The position numbers were made by a program, and so were the translations under genes. This document shows, one piece after another, positions 29,238-38,975 of a stretch of 64,000 nucleotides of DNA. Origin of the DNA: Alkalihalophilus pseudofirmus OF4 (GTDB taxonomy: Bacteria > Bacillota > Bacilli > Bacillales > Bacillaceae_D); the NCBI RefSeq assembly GCF_000005825.2, contig NC_013791.2, positions 2,108,001 through 2,172,000 on the forward strand. The letters are read 5' to 3'. Positions within the stretch are counted from its first letter, which is position 1; every line of letters begins with the position of its first letter. The notes below the pieces were generated by a model, which made no database searches, was not told where the DNA came from, and saw nothing but the letters and a program-made list of their open reading frames with translations.

Positions 29238-29501
29238 ATTCCAATCACCACCTGTCAGTCACCACTTGTATCATCCTTTATTCCCATCCTTATCGTACTT
29301 GAAACAAGAACCCTGCAAGCTTCGAGCTACTTTGTGAAAAGTTGTCGAAAATTGTTTTCTGACTGGTTGTTTTTGTTTATAATAAATAAAGCTATAAATT
29401 TCGGTTTATTAAATAGATTACAAGTTAATTACATCAGCTCATATTACAGATCCTTAGCAGCTGATACATGATACGATTTTCTTAAAAAAGGATGGCTGCA
29501 T

Positions 29502-30119
29502 GTGAAGAAATTCTTTACGTTTTTATTTTTTATGACATTCATCATTTTAATCATTGGTGTATGGTCCTTTGAGAAGAATGATCAAGTAAGACAGCTTACC
29601 TATAAGACGCTGATCGGACAACATCATATACCAGAAGAATATGTCCCTATTTATCAAGATGCAGCAGATGAATATGATGTCCCGTGGGAACTTTTAGCAT
29701 CCGTACATCGGGTGGAGACCATTTTTTCAACAATGGATCCCCTCATCAGCCCTGTGGGGGCAGTTGGTCACTTTCAGTTCATGCCTAGAACATGGGTCGG
29801 CTGGAGTTACCCCGGAGGAGATCTTGGGCAGATTGAGGATGAAATAGACATTACAGATGTAGCCCTGATTGAAGAACATCGCGGATATGGCGTCGATGCG
29901 ACAGGTAACGGGGTAGCAGATCCTTTTGATATGTATGATGCGGCTTATTCTGCTGCGAGGTATTTAGCTGATCACGGTGCAAGTGACGGCGAGTATGAAG
30001 AGGCATTATTTGCTTATAATCAAAGTCAAGAGTATGTTAATCAAGTAATGGGTTACTTCAATTCTTACAAACAGCATTACGAGTTAGTATCATTGCCATT
30101 TGCATATGGCAAAAAATAA
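29502..30119 (+). CDS. membrane-anchored lytic transglycosylase/lysozyme-family protein
   Basis: 205 residues from GTG. An N-terminal hydrophobic anchor (FFTFLFFMTFIILIIGVW) is followed by a lysozyme-like domain: WELLASVHRVETIF (likely catalytic Glu), GAVGHFQFMPRTWVGW and a late AAYSAARYLADHGASDGEYE with the ALFAYNQSQEYV block. This is the SLT/MltB-like fold cleaving peptidoglycan outside the membrane. Terminated immediately downstream. Confidence 0.8.
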   Translation: MKKFFTFLFFMTFIILIIGVWSFEKNDQVRQLTYKTLIGQHHIPEEYVPIYQDAADEYDVPWELLASVHRVETIFSTMDPLISPVGAVGHFQFMPRTWVGWSYPGGDLGQIEDEIDITDVALIEEHRGYGVDATGNGVADPFDMYDAAYSAARYLADHGASDGEYEEALFAYNQSQEYVNQVMGYFNSYKQHYELVSLPFAYGKK

Positions 30120-30143
30120 GCATGGAGCGTTTGCTCCATGCTT
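30118..30143 (+). terminator. terminator of the transglycosylase gene
   Basis: Perfect 11-bp arms AAGCATGGAGC/GCTCCATGCTT with loop GTTT and T-rich tail; overlaps the stop codon. Confidence 0.85.
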
Positions 30144-30167
30144 ATTTTAATCCAGTCATATATGTAT

Positions 30168-30881
30168 TCAGTCGCGCTTATATTTCAATTTGGATTTGTT
30201 CTCAAACTCGATTTCTATTTCAATTTTTTTAACGTTTGATGTCTCTACTTCAAGTTTGGCTAACAGCTGCTCTGCTAGGGCATCAGTTAGTGAGTCATTT
30301 TCAACATATAACTCAGCAAGTAAAGCTTCCGTATATTGTACAGCATCGTTCCCTTTTATTTCGTGCTTACTTTTCCCCTTGCCTTTTTGCTTCATTTTGA
30401 CTTTGGCTTTAGGTTTATCTTTTTTGACTTCATATTCGATTTCTACCTCTCCGCCATCTTCAAATTCCACATCAAGTTCAAATCCCTTTACACCTGATGC
30501 TAAAACGCTCATACTTTCTGCCTCTTCACTTTTTTCATCCGGTGTTTCTTCTAAATCTTTAGTTGTTGACGTACTTTCTTGTGGTGATTCCTCTGCTTCA
30601 ATGGTTTCATCCTCATGATGTTGAGGTTCTTCCCATTGTTCTAGATCACTTTCTTCAATCACTTGCTGGTCACCAAACTCATCTTGCTCAGCTGATTCAC
30701 CTTGCTCATCTCCTCTAGCAATCTCGCTTACTGCTACTGCATCCTCCGTTTCAAAAGTAACAGCATCGGAAGTATCTGTATTGACAGAGTCGGAATCAAC
30801 AGAATCATTTCCTGCGCCTTGGTTACACCCCGCAAGGACAAATAAAGAGATAAATAAAATGACGATGTATGAATGCTTCAA
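30168..30881 (-). CDS. lipoprotein with acidic spacer and YusW-like C-terminal domain
   Basis: 237 residues. Signal MKHSYIVILFISLFVLAGC has the lipobox LAGC. Residues 25-120 are Asp/Glu/Ser-rich and low complexity. The C-terminal half (GVKGFELDVEFEDGGEVEIEY, a KxK-rich stretch, then LTDALAEQLLAKLEV and VKKIEIEIEFENKSKLKYK) matches the YusW-like domain of Bacillus lipoproteins. Extracytoplasmic; function unknown. Confidence 0.7.
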   Translation of the reverse strand: MKHSYIVILFISLFVLAGCNQGAGNDSVDSDSVNTDTSDAVTFETEDAVAVSEIARGDEQGESAEQDEFGDQQVIEESDLEQWEEPQHHEDETIEAEESPQESTSTTKDLEETPDEKSEEAESMSVLASGVKGFELDVEFEDGGEVEIEYEVKKDKPKAKVKMKQKGKGKSKHEIKGNDAVQYTEALLAELYVENDSLTDALAEQLLAKLEVETSNVKKIEIEIEFENKSKLKYKRD

Positions 30882-30998
30882 CTAATTCACCTCATTGTAT
30901 TGGTTACATATTCCGTAGCCACTTTATCACAGTTTAAAGTCTTATTCTAGAGGCATGAGTCATAAGCTGTCATATACCATGTCCAAGGAGTTGTATAA

Positions 30999-31511
30999 AT
31001 GGGCTTTCTCTTTTTAGTGTTGCTTGCCTTATTAGTCAGTATAGATGGATTTGTGATCGGCTTTATGTTCGGGCTTAAACGAATTAAAATCCCATTAATC
31101 GTTCTAATTTTTATCTCTATCTTCTCAGCTATTGTCATTTTTCTTTCAATGGGTGTCGGCCGCCTGCTTGGAGAGGTCATCCCATCCTCAATGATTCAAA
31201 CACTTGCAGCGATTTTAATGATTGGTGTAGGGGTGTATAACCTGTTTAATGAACTTCCTCTATACCGTCAATCGTATTTCGTCATTATCGCATTATTAAT
31301 TAATGTCGACAGTGTCGGTTATGGTATACAGGCTGGATTTGCAGAGAGACCATTTTGGTTCGCCCCGCTCGCAGGAACGATTCTTTTTCTTGCGCTTATA
31401 TTCGGAATTATAAGAGGATACGAAACGAAAAATCCATTTATCTTGAAATATATTGCCTCACTTCCCGGCCTTTTGTTTATTTGTTTAGGAGTGATGAAGC
31501 TGATGTTTTAA
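30999..31511 (+). CDS. MntP/YtaF-family membrane protein
   Basis: 170 residues, six hydrophobic helices. LALLVSIDGFVIGFMFGLKRIKIP matches the S(I/A)D-x-F-x-x-G opening of the MntP/YtaF family; LLINVDSVGYGIQAGF is the second-half counterpart with its Asp. MntP exports manganese; YtaF is a sporulation membrane protein. AAGGAG precedes the ATG. Which role applies is not settled by sequence. Confidence 0.7.
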   Translation: MGFLFLVLLALLVSIDGFVIGFMFGLKRIKIPLIVLIFISIFSAIVIFLSMGVGRLLGEVIPSSMIQTLAAILMIGVGVYNLFNELPLYRQSYFVIIALLINVDSVGYGIQAGFAERPFWFAPLAGTILFLALIFGIIRGYETKNPFILKYIASLPGLLFICLGVMKLMF

Positions 31512-31610
31512 TGTACTTTCCAATCTTTATATCATTCTTTGAAAGTGACCAAAAGTTTGCTCTTTCATATATATGTATCAATGCCTATACTCAAACAAAG
31601 GAGCAGTGCT

Positions 31611-32288
31611 ATGATGGAGCATAATAAAGAAAAATGTATGAAAGAAAAAGGATTATCAAGTGAACCTGTACTTATTCAATCAGTTATATGTGCAAAGGAA
31701 GTAAAACTGGTTGCACATACAAAAACAGAGCTGAAAGTTGATGGCTGCAGCCAAATCCAATTTGTACCTGATTTGATGACCACTGAAATCCAAGGAACTT
31801 TGCTTCATGACCTTATTATCTTACAAGGATTTATTAAAGGAAGTATTATAGTGAATAACCAATGTATTAAAAAAATCACGCTGCCGTTTCAAGAAGAAAT
31901 TAAATGTGATGATGTCTGCCCTGGTGACACTCTTAAACAAACAATCCCTACTTTAAAAGGGGTTGTTCCTCCACAGATTATTCCTTGTGAAGAAGGCAGC
32001 TACTCTTATGTTGTATTTAAAGTAATATTAGGTTTACAAATTACCGTTATTAGAGAAAAAATCGGAACAGTTGCCGTGACTATTATAGGGGATGTGGACG
32101 AAAACCGTTGTAACCTTACGAGCACCCCGCCACAAATTATTTGCTATCAAGAGACACCTAAACATGAGAAGCCTAAAAAACCAAAAGAACCAAAAAAGAA
32201 AAAAGAAGAAAGTAAATGCACAAAGGAAAAATTCAAGGAGGAAACTTCATGTTTTTACAGTCATAAAAAGAAAAAATTTGATTATTAA
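31611..32288 (+). CDS. SPOCS-like (DUF3794-like) protein, first of two paralogues
   Basis: 225 residues from ATG 31611 (AAAGGAG, 7-nt spacing). The core KKITLPFQEEIKCDDVCPGD, then TLKQTIP and FKVILGLQITVIREK, resembles the SPOCS/DUF3794 domain of SipL-type spore proteins, but with added cysteines (C-x3-C). The start carries SVICAKEVKLVA, shared with the next gene. A Lys/Pro/Glu-rich tail (KPKKPKEPKKKKEE) precedes two more Cys. A spore-surface role is a guess from the domain. Confidence 0.55.
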   Translation: MMEHNKEKCMKEKGLSSEPVLIQSVICAKEVKLVAHTKTELKVDGCSQIQFVPDLMTTEIQGTLLHDLIILQGFIKGSIIVNNQCIKKITLPFQEEIKCDDVCPGDTLKQTIPTLKGVVPPQIIPCEEGSYSYVVFKVILGLQITVIREKIGTVAVTIIGDVDENRCNLTSTPPQIICYQETPKHEKPKKPKEPKKKKEESKCTKEKFKEETSCFYSHKKKKFDY

Positions 32289-32449
32289 CGAATCATCTTA
32301 GCTCATTTCACCATGGTTTAAATTACCAATTTTATCTAATTGGTTTCAATGTCTAGAGCAAGCCTCCCCTCCTTTTAATAGGATGTAGAGATTCATTTAG
32401 TAGAGCTAAAGTGAATCAAAAACTATCAAACTATTAAGGAGAGGATCAA

Positions 32450-33106
32450 ATGGATTTTCATTGTAATCAACACAATCATTTAGGGGATTTTTGCTGTGGG
32501 AAAGAAAAATACCACAAGCCTGCACAGCCAAGCATTGAGTGCTTGAAGGTGAATTCTGTTATTTGTACGAAGTCAGTTCAGAAGGTAGCGGAGTTACGTG
32601 TACCCACTGTTGAGTTAGGGATTGGTGATGATATCGATTTAGCTTTAATTTCTTTTTCGAATGTAACAGCTAATCCAAACGGCATTGTCATGCGTGGAAC
32701 GTTAATTGATGGAAAAGTTGTTAACTCTGGATATGTACCAGTTACAGCTAATATTAATATTGCCGGAGTAGCACTCCCAATTGAAGTTTCTCTTAATTTG
32801 CCTTTCCAAGAGGAAACAGAATGCCCGGGAGCTTGTGTGGGAGATGACTTACAAGAAACCGTTCCAGTTATCGAAGCAGTTTTAGAACCAGTCATTACAC
32901 CAGGCATCACAGTGGCAGGGGCTGTATCTTTAGCTACTATCACGTTCAAAGTCATCATCAGAACTCAAATCACCGTTTCTCGTGAGAAGCTCGTTCAAGC
33001 TGGTGTAACTGTTCTAGGTGATATTAACCCTGACCGTTGTACAACTTTACAGCCAACTCTGCCGACTTCAAGAACTGTGACGTTCTACAATGGCAATAAC
33101 GGCTAA
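32450..33106 (+). CDS. SPOCS-like (DUF3794-like) protein, second paralogue
   Basis: 218 residues. Starts MDFHCNQHNHLGDFCCGKEK (His/Cys-rich), then VNSVICTKSVQKVAEL, SLNLPFQEETECPGACVGDD, LQETVP, ATITFKVIIRTQITVSREK and GDINPDRC. Each block aligns with the upstream gene, so the pair arose by duplication. Middle insert (VPVTANINIAGVALPIEV) is more hydrophobic than in the first copy. Strong GGAGAGG ribosome site. Gap 32289-32449 probably holds its promoter. Possible spore-coat component; not proven. Confidence 0.55.
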   Translation: MDFHCNQHNHLGDFCCGKEKYHKPAQPSIECLKVNSVICTKSVQKVAELRVPTVELGIGDDIDLALISFSNVTANPNGIVMRGTLIDGKVVNSGYVPVTANINIAGVALPIEVSLNLPFQEETECPGACVGDDLQETVPVIEAVLEPVITPGITVAGAVSLATITFKVIIRTQITVSREKLVQAGVTVLGDINPDRCTTLQPTLPTSRTVTFYNGNNG

Positions 33107-33121
33107 AATCTACTAATGACG

Positions 33122-33152
33122 AAAAAGGCTTGCTAGTTGCAAGCCTCTTTTC
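33122..33152 (+). terminator. terminator of the second SPOCS-like gene
   Basis: Arms AGGCTTGC/GCAAGCCT around TAGTT, T-rich tail; the A-rich left flank lets it act on the convergent MFS gene too. Confidence 0.75.
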
Positions 33153-33161
33153 TATGCATTA

Positions 33162-34325
33162 TTATGATTCTTCCTCTTTTAGATAGGAATGATTTTTGAC
33201 TCTATATACAATAAATAAATAAGCAAGTGATACAATAAGCATCGCTGTACCGACGAATTGATAAATAAATCGGATCGAAGGTTGGTTAGCTATCATTCCA
33301 ATCCCGTCTAATATGATAGGTGAAGCGAATTGACCAAGAAATAAGAGACTCGTTACGAGAGCCATCGCCTGAACAACTTGGATTCTAGGTACCTCTCTTG
33401 TTACTCGGTCAAACACTATCGGCATGATGATTCCAAAGCCAAACCCCATACACGCAACACCAGCAGCTAAAAATGCCAAATGAGATGAGAAACCAACCAA
33501 CAGAAAGCCTGCAGCCATTAAAAAGAGCTGGATCGGGATCACATATGCGTTCAATAATTGGTTCACTTTATTTAACACTATACCGGCAACTAACCCAGTG
33601 GCTGTAGCAATCGCAATGATGATTCCTGCCATTTGTGAAGACCCGATGCCTTCCTCATGGATAAATAATGCCATGTTGGCAGGGATTGAATAAAAAGCTA
33701 GTATTAAAAAGAACAAGCCTCCCCCTAACATATAGACTTTCTTAGGCAAGGGAGACAGCGTCGTGCCGATAGGAATTGTTTCAGGACTGCGTTTAGGAAG
33801 AAAGCAAACAACAATCAGTGCAACGACCAAAGCGACCAAATACACGCTGAACGTAACACGCCAGCTTATGGCTGCAAGCAGCCCTGAAGATAAAAATAAG
33901 ATAATGCCGCCTAGGTTATTAGATGCACTTACCTGTCCCATCACAGCTGTTCTTTCTCTGCCGTCAAAGAAATCAGAAACGAGCGACGTTGAAATTGGCA
34001 TTAAAAAGCCGACTCCAATCCCTAAGACAGCACGGCAGACAAGCAACCACTCAATCGAAGCCGCAAGCCCTCCGCCAGCCACATAAAAGCTAATCCCAAT
34101 CAATACAATGGTTTTCTTAGCTATCTTTTTTGTTAAGTAACTCGAAATAAATGTGAACGGAATAATAAATAATGATGGTAAAGTAAGGATGAGTTTAATC
34201 GTCGTTTCACTTGAATTTGGAAAAGCCGCTTGAATATCTGCAAGTGCAGGCGAGACGGCAGCACCAGCCATAACGGTCAGTATCGAAATGGAGAGAATGG
34301 CGGCTTTGATAAGATGTTTATTCAT
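33162..34325 (-). CDS. MFS transporter
   Basis: 387 residues and about 12 helices. The loop after helix 2 (SSYLTKKIAKKTIVLIG) and the helix 4 region (CRAVLGIGVGFLMPISTSLV) are MFS motif A/B-like; the FFDGRERTAVMGQVSASNNLGG block is typical of DHA-type drug exporters. Start chosen at ATG 34325 (AGAAGGA just upstream); the in-frame start at 34346 lacks a ribosome site. Probably an exporter of unknown substrate. Confidence 0.8.
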   Translation of the reverse strand: MNKHLIKAAILSISILTVMAGAAVSPALADIQAAFPNSSETTIKLILTLPSLFIIPFTFISSYLTKKIAKKTIVLIGISFYVAGGGLAASIEWLLVCRAVLGIGVGFLMPISTSLVSDFFDGRERTAVMGQVSASNNLGGIILFLSSGLLAAISWRVTFSVYLVALVVALIVVCFLPKRSPETIPIGTTLSPLPKKVYMLGGGLFFLILAFYSIPANMALFIHEEGIGSSQMAGIIIAIATATGLVAGIVLNKVNQLLNAYVIPIQLFLMAAGFLLVGFSSHLAFLAAGVACMGFGFGIIMPIVFDRVTREVPRIQVVQAMALVTSLLFLGQFASPIILDGIGMIANQPSIRFIYQFVGTAMLIVSLAYLFIVYRVKNHSYLKEEES

Positions 34326-34468
34326 TCTTTTCCTTCTTTCTACCATTTAAACTATCTGTTACATGCTGTACGATTTAGCACAATGTATATACATGATTAA
34401 CAGCCACTAATCTATTATATAACCTCATAATTGATTTCAGCAGTAAAAACGCTCAATTCGAGTCTTCC

Positions 34469-34501
34469 AAAAAAAGTACATCCGCTAAAATAGCGGATGT
34501 A
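34469..34501 (-). terminator. terminator of the bPH-domain gene
   Basis: Perfect 11-bp arms TACATCCGCTA/TAGCGGATGTA with loop AAA, T run on the minus strand. Confidence 0.85.
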
Positions 34502-34879
34502 TTAGTTCATTACGTATGTGGCAATCGCTTTTTGAACATCAAAAATGCTTTTATCTTTTTTAAATTGTTTCTTGATCGGCTCTGCCGTACTTGAGACCCA
34601 GATTTTCAGTTCTGCATCAAGATCAAACGTACCTGCCGTCTCTACGCTGAAGTGCGTTATGCTTTTATAAGGAATCGAGTGATACTCAATCTTTTTCCCT
34701 GTAACACCTTGTTTATCAACTAAGATCAATCTGGCATTTGTAAAAATAAACAGGTCTCGAATGAGTTTGTAGCCTCTCTCGATTTTTTCTCCATCAATGA
34801 GAATCACTTCTAACTCTTTCTCTACTTCGGCAAGGTTAATTTCTGATGCATTGCCCATTAAACCGTCAAGTAAGCCCAT
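34502..34879 (-). CDS. bacterial PH domain protein (bPH_1, YvbH-like)
   Basis: 125 residues: MGLLDGLMGNASEINLAEVE opening, then ERGYKLIRDLFIFTNARLILVDKQG and KKIEYHSIPYKSITHFSVET, the bPH_1 (PF08000) core strands. Small cytoplasmic PH-fold proteins whose role is unknown. CAGGAGGG sits 7 nt before ATG 34879; codons upstream of that lack a ribosome site. Confidence 0.8.
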   Translation of the reverse strand: MGLLDGLMGNASEINLAEVEKELEVILIDGEKIERGYKLIRDLFIFTNARLILVDKQGVTGKKIEYHSIPYKSITHFSVETAGTFDLDAELKIWVSSTAEPIKKQFKKDKSIFDVQKAIATYVMN

Positions 34880-34953
34880 AATTGATCCCTCCTGCAAATT
34901 GTGACTACCCATTCTATTCAATAGATGTATTCAACAAGGATTGCGCTATTCCT

Positions 34954-35451
34954 TTAACGGTTATCAATCGTCTCCGGGTATAAGTCATGATTCATTAAAC
35001 GGTATTCAGCCATTTTCTCATACTTTGTTCCTGGCTTGCCGTAGTTTGTATAAGGGTCAATTGAAATACCGCCGCGCGGAGTAAATTTACCCCACACTTC
35101 AATATAGCGTGGATCCATTAATTCGATTAAATCATTCATAATAATATTCATACAGTCTTCATGAAAATCTCCATGATTTCTAAAGCTGAATAAATAAAGC
35201 TTTAACGATTTACTCTCTACCATCTTTTCACCAGGAATATAGCTGATATAAATCGTTGCAAAATCTGGCTGCCCTGTTTTCGGACAAAGAGAAGTAAATT
35301 CCGGACAATTAAATTTAACAAAATAATCTCTATTTGGATGCTGGTTATCAAACACTTCTAGAATCTTCGGATTGTATTCAAAATCATATGTTGTCCCTTG
35401 ATTTCCAAGCAGTGTTACACCTTGCAAATCTTCATCTTTACGTCCACCCAT
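34954..35451 (-). CDS. queF: NADPH-dependent 7-cyano-7-deazaguanine reductase QueF
   Basis: 165 residues, the short (unimodular) Que[15 protein letters not shown] holds the active-site Cys, and [26 protein letters not shown] carries the QueF motif (E-S-K-S-x-K) and catalytic Asp/His. It reduces preQ0 to preQ1, the last small-molecule step before insertion into tRNA. Last gene of queC-D-E-F; AAGGAGG precedes ATG 35451. Confidence 0.95.
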   Translation of the reverse strand: MGGRKDEDLQGVTLLGNQGTTYDFEYNPKILEVFDNQHPNRDYFVKFNCPEFTSLCPKTGQPDFATIYISYIPGEKMVESKSLKLYLFSFRNHGDFHEDCMNIIMNDLIELMDPRYIEVWGKFTPRGGISIDPYTNYGKPGTKYEKMAEYRLMNHDLYPETIDNR

Positions 35452-35464
35452 ATTCAAATCCTCC

Positions 35465-36175
35465 TTAGACGCCTCGTTTATTTCCCCATACCAACGTATG
35501 GAGCTGCGGTAATACTTTTACGTCATTTAATGTTTCTGATGCTACAGCTTGATCAATTAACCACTCATAACGATCTAATAAATGAGAGATTAATGAATCA
35601 TTTTCAACAGACTCTACTTCATCATTCCCAACTTGAAGATACATTGGAATCTCCGGGTACCTCTCATGGATATGCTTGGCATATTCCAGATCTTCTTCGG
35701 TAAAAACAACAACTTTCAAACTGACATGCTGGTCTTTAAGCCGGTCGATATAATAGTCGAGCTTATCAAAGTCTGTTTCCATTTTTGAACTAGGCGGTTT
35801 CGGGGAGATCGTTACATCACTAACCTCCATCATCCACTCCTGCCAAAGAGATCCTTGCGTTTCAACCGCAGTTTTAATTCCCAAGCTCTTCAAAAAAGAC
35901 ACGAGCTTTCCAATTCCTTGATGAATAGCCGGATTTCCCCCAGAAATAGTTACATGAGAAAATCTGTCTCCACCAATTTCTTTTAATTGCTTAATAATCT
36001 CCTCTGCGGTCATTAGATTACTTTTACCGGTACCGTCCCATGTAAACGCAGAATCGCACCACGAACAACGGTAATCACAGCCGCCCGTTCTGACAAACAT
36101 TGTTTTTTGACCGATAACCATCCCCTCACCTTGAATGGTCGGTCCGAAAATCTCCATTACCGGGATCTTTTTCAT
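35465..36175 (-). CDS. queE: 7-carboxy-7-deazaguanine synthase QueE
   Basis: 236 residues. A radical SAM enzyme: [17 protein letters not shown] has the CxxxCxxC cluster motif and [11 protein letters not shown] the GGE-like SAM block. Converts carboxytetrahydropterin to carboxydeazaguanine. ATG 36175 overlaps the queD stop in an ATGA, so translation is coupled; AGAGGAA lies just upstream. A longer frame back to 36295 is an artefact of overlap with queD. Confidence 0.94.
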   Translation of the reverse strand: MKKIPVMEIFGPTIQGEGMVIGQKTMFVRTGGCDYRCSWCDSAFTWDGTGKSNLMTAEEIIKQLKEIGGDRFSHVTISGGNPAIHQGIGKLVSFLKSLGIKTAVETQGSLWQEWMMEVSDVTISPKPPSSKMETDFDKLDYYIDRLKDQHVSLKVVVFTEEDLEYAKHIHERYPEIPMYLQVGNDEVESVENDSLISHLLDRYEWLIDQAVASETLNDVKVLPQLHTLVWGNKRGV

Positions 36176-36597
36176 GCTAGTTCCTCTGGTTTCGGACGAT
36201 AGACGACATAGCTTGTCGGAGTTTCTCGCACGAGTACTTGAATACATTTCGGTTGATTTGAAAGCGTGTCTAGGTGAGATTGAATCGTTTCCCAAATCTG
36301 CATAGCAACTACTTCGGTCGTAGGGTCAAGATCTTCATACTCTTTATGCTCATTTAATAAGGAGTGATCATACCTTTTATGAACTAACGTTTTAATGTTT
36401 TTAAAGTTGATAAGAAAGCCTGTTGAATCAAGCTCATCTCCAGCAATTGTTACATTAATAAAATACGTATGTCCGTGTATGTTTTGGCATGCCCCTGCTG
36501 ATTCGTCATTAATAAAATGAGCTGCAGCGAGATGCATATCTTTATTTAATTCAAACCGATAAGAATGCGGGACTTGAGGATAGAACTGCTGAATCAT
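36172..36597 (-). CDS. queD: 6-carboxytetrahydropterin synthase QueD
   Basis: 141 residues. [22 protein letters not shown] has the zinc histidines (AAHF, HGH) and the catalytic Cys; RYDHSLLNE and the DPTTEVVA Glu complete the site. Makes carboxytetrahydropterin from dihydroneopterin triphosphate. Start overlaps the queC stop (ATGA), and its stop overlaps the queE start. Confidence 0.95.
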   Translation of the reverse strand: MIQQFYPQVPHSYRFELNKDMHLAAAHFINDESAGACQNIHGHTYFINVTIAGDELDSTGFLINFKNIKTLVHKRYDHSLLNEHKEYEDLDPTTEVVAMQIWETIQSHLDTLSNQPKCIQVLVRETPTSYVVYRPKPEELA

Positions 36598-37262
36598 GAT
36601 TCTTCACCCGCCTCAGTCGATGCCAAGTAATCATCTAAGCCTTTTTTACGCAGTACACACGCCGGACATTCCCCGCAGCCATCACCAATGATGCCATTAT
36701 AGCAAGTAAGTGTTTTCTCTCTGACAAATGAAAGAGCCCCTAGATCATCAGCAAGCTTCCATGTTTGTTCTTTATTTAACCACATCAATGGCGTGTGAAT
36801 CACAAACTGATCATCCATTGATAAGTTCAAGGTTACATTTAATGATTTCACAAAAATATCTCGGCAGTCTGGATAGCCGCTGAAATCCGTCTCACATACT
36901 CCTGTAATAATATGTTTAGCACCGATTTGCTTACCGTAAATCGCCGCAAATGATAAAAATAAGAGGTTACGCCCTTCGACAAAAGTAGATGGCAGCTCAC
37001 CATCATCGCCTGCTTCTACTTCAATATCAGCTCTAGTCAGGGCATTAGGTGACAACTGGTTCAAAAGCCCCATATCTAACACATGAAAGGAAACACCTAA
37101 TTCGTCAGCGATTTTCCTTGCACATTCAATCTCTTTGGAGTGCCTTTGCCCATAATCAAACGTTACAGTAGCTACTTCCTTAAATTCTTTCAATGCCCAA
37201 AACAGGCACGTTGTACTGTCTTGGCCGCCGCTGAATACAACGACTGCTTTATCTTGTTTCAT
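36594..37262 (-). CDS. queC: 7-cyano-7-deazaguanine (preQ0) synthase QueC
   Basis: 222 residues. [17 protein letters not shown] is the PP-loop ATP site; the zinc site is [22 protein letters not shown]. Converts carboxydeazaguanine to preQ0 with ATP and ammonia. First gene of the operon, GGGGGAAC upstream of the ATG; expression should be controlled by the preQ1-I riboswitch at 37460-37494. Confidence 0.95.
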   Translation of the reverse strand: MKQDKAVVVFSGGQDSTTCLFWALKEFKEVATVTFDYGQRHSKEIECARKIADELGVSFHVLDMGLLNQLSPNALTRADIEVEAGDDGELPSTFVEGRNLLFLSFAAIYGKQIGAKHIITGVCETDFSGYPDCRDIFVKSLNVTLNLSMDDQFVIHTPLMWLNKEQTWKLADDLGALSFVREKTLTCYNGIIGDGCGECPACVLRKKGLDDYLASTEAGEES

Positions 37263-37338
37263 GACTCTAGTTCCCCCTTCACAGTTGAAGAAGAACGAGC
37301 ATTCGTTAAACTCCTCGCAGCATTAAACTGCGACTGCT

Positions 37339-37370
37339 AAAAACCGTATGTCTCACAAAGAGTATACGGT
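37339..37370 (-). terminator. intrinsic terminator in the queC leader (riboswitch expression platform)
   Basis: On the minus strand ACCGTAT, a 14-nt loop, ATACGGT, then TTTTT. It lies between the preQ1 aptamer and queC, so it probably attenuates the operon. Confidence 0.65.
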
Positions 37371-37459
37371 CCGTTCTCATGTTCATAAAGTACCCGATTT
37401 AGGGTCATTCTATAGATGATGAACGAAAGAAAACGACATCTCATTGATGCTGTTTTCAT

Positions 37460-37494
37460 TTATAGTTTTTTATAGAGGGAGTTTGCGAACCTCT
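37460..37494 (-). ncRNA. preQ1-I riboswitch aptamer upstream of queCDEF
   Basis: Minus strand AGAGGTTCGCAAACTCCCTC followed by TATAAAAAACTA: stem P1 (GAGG with CCTC), C-rich loop and the A-rich 3' tail that forms the H-type pseudoknot. This is the classic preQ1-I form of the Bacillus queCDEF leader. PreQ1 would switch the operon off; the leader to queC is about 200 nt and holds the terminator at 37339-37370. Confidence 0.92.
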
Positions 37495-37676
37495 TTCACG
37501 TAATCGTGAATCTTCTTTATTCTACTTTTTACTTTTTTGCGTTTACTATCGTACCATAAAAACCAAAATAGTGCTTATTCTTTTAACTTAAGTACCGTTT
37601 CTTTCCTTTGAGTCATAATGTTGGTAAAATAGTGAAGAATAAAATAATAATACATAAAAGAAATGAGGATGACTCT

Positions 37677-38909
37677 ATGACAACTTTTCAAGACAATTTA
37701 GAGAAGTATGCTGAACTTGCTGTTAAAGTCGGCATTAATATCCAGCCAAATCAAACGTTAATTGTTCGTACACCGCTAACAGCTGTTGATTATGTACGAC
37801 TTGTCGCAAAAAAAGCATATGAAGCTGGCGCTAAGCATGTACAAGTCATTTGGGATGATGAACAGATTACAAAGACTAAATATGAACTAGCTCCTGATGA
37901 GGCATTTAACGAATTCCCTGAATGGCTTGCAAAAGGATATGAAGAACTTGCAGAGAGCGGTGCAGCTTTCTTAAGCATCACGGGTTCTAACCCTGACCTA
38001 CTGAAAGATGCGGATCCTGAGCGTGTATCGAATGCTGCTAAAGCAAGCGGGAAAGCGATGGCCGGATTCCGTTCGTATGTAATGGCTGATAAAATCAGCT
38101 GGTCAATTGTAGCCGTACCTTCTGTGGAATGGGCAGAAAAAGTTTTTCCAGATACGAAAGGTGAAGAAGCTGTTCAGAAGCTTTGGGATGCAATCTTTGC
38201 AGCTACTCGCATTCACAATGAAGACCCAGTAGCCGATTGGAAATCACATCTTGCTAATTTAGATGAAAAGATGGTCGCTTTAAATGAGAAGCATTATGAA
38301 GCGCTTCACTATACTGCTGAAGGAACAGACCTTACGATCGAACTTCCTGAATCGCACCTATGGGTAAGCGGAGGAAGCACAAATAAAGATGGTGTAGATT
38401 TTGTTGCCAATATGCCTACTGAAGAAGTGTTTACTTCAGCTAAGAAAACAGGCGTCAATGGTACGGTATCAAGTACAAAGCCGCTTAACTACGGCGGAAC
38501 GATTATTGATAACTTTTCACTTACATTTAAAGATGGAAAAGTGGTCGACTTCAAAGCAGAACAAGGGGAAGCAACATTACAGCGTTTGCTAGACTCTGAT
38601 GAGGGTGCCCGCTATATTGGTGAAGTGGCTCTTGTCCCTCATAAGTCACCTATTTCTGATACGAATATTTTATTCTACAATACGTTATTTGATGAAAACG
38701 CATCAAATCACTTAGCAATCGGCAGTGCTTACGCATTCTGTATTGAAGGCGGAAAAGAGATGTCTAAGGAAGAGCTTGAGAAAAACGACTTAAACACGAG
38801 CAATACTCACGTTGATTTTATGATCGGTTCGAGTGATATGAATATTGACGGCATTAAAAAAGACGGTACACGCGAACCCGTCTTCCGCGACGGAAACTGG
38901 GCGTTTTAA
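37677..38909 (+). CDS. M29 family aminopeptidase (AmpS-like)
   Basis: 410 residues. The metal ligands are in ANMPTEEVFTSAKK (Glu), EQGEATLQRLL (Glu), GEVALVPH (Glu, His) and NHLAIGSAYAF (His), with HVDFMIGSSDMNIDGI (His, Asp) at the end, the M29 signature. Removes N-terminal residues from peptides in the cytoplasm. GAGGA is 7 nt from ATG 37677; the in-frame start at 37608 has none. Confidence 0.9.
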   Translation: MTTFQDNLEKYAELAVKVGINIQPNQTLIVRTPLTAVDYVRLVAKKAYEAGAKHVQVIWDDEQITKTKYELAPDEAFNEFPEWLAKGYEELAESGAAFLSITGSNPDLLKDADPERVSNAAKASGKAMAGFRSYVMADKISWSIVAVPSVEWAEKVFPDTKGEEAVQKLWDAIFAATRIHNEDPVADWKSHLANLDEKMVALNEKHYEALHYTAEGTDLTIELPESHLWVSGGSTNKDGVDFVANMPTEEVFTSAKKTGVNGTVSSTKPLNYGGTIIDNFSLTFKDGKVVDFKAEQGEATLQRLLDSDEGARYIGEVALVPHKSPISDTNILFYNTLFDENASNHLAIGSAYAFCIEGGKEMSKEELEKNDLNTSNTHVDFMIGSSDMNIDGIKKDGTREPVFRDGNWAF

Positions 38910-38975
38910 AATAAAACTTCTACAGTGGAAATCAACAATTAGCGTTACGATGAAGCTTTTAATACCTCAAATAAC

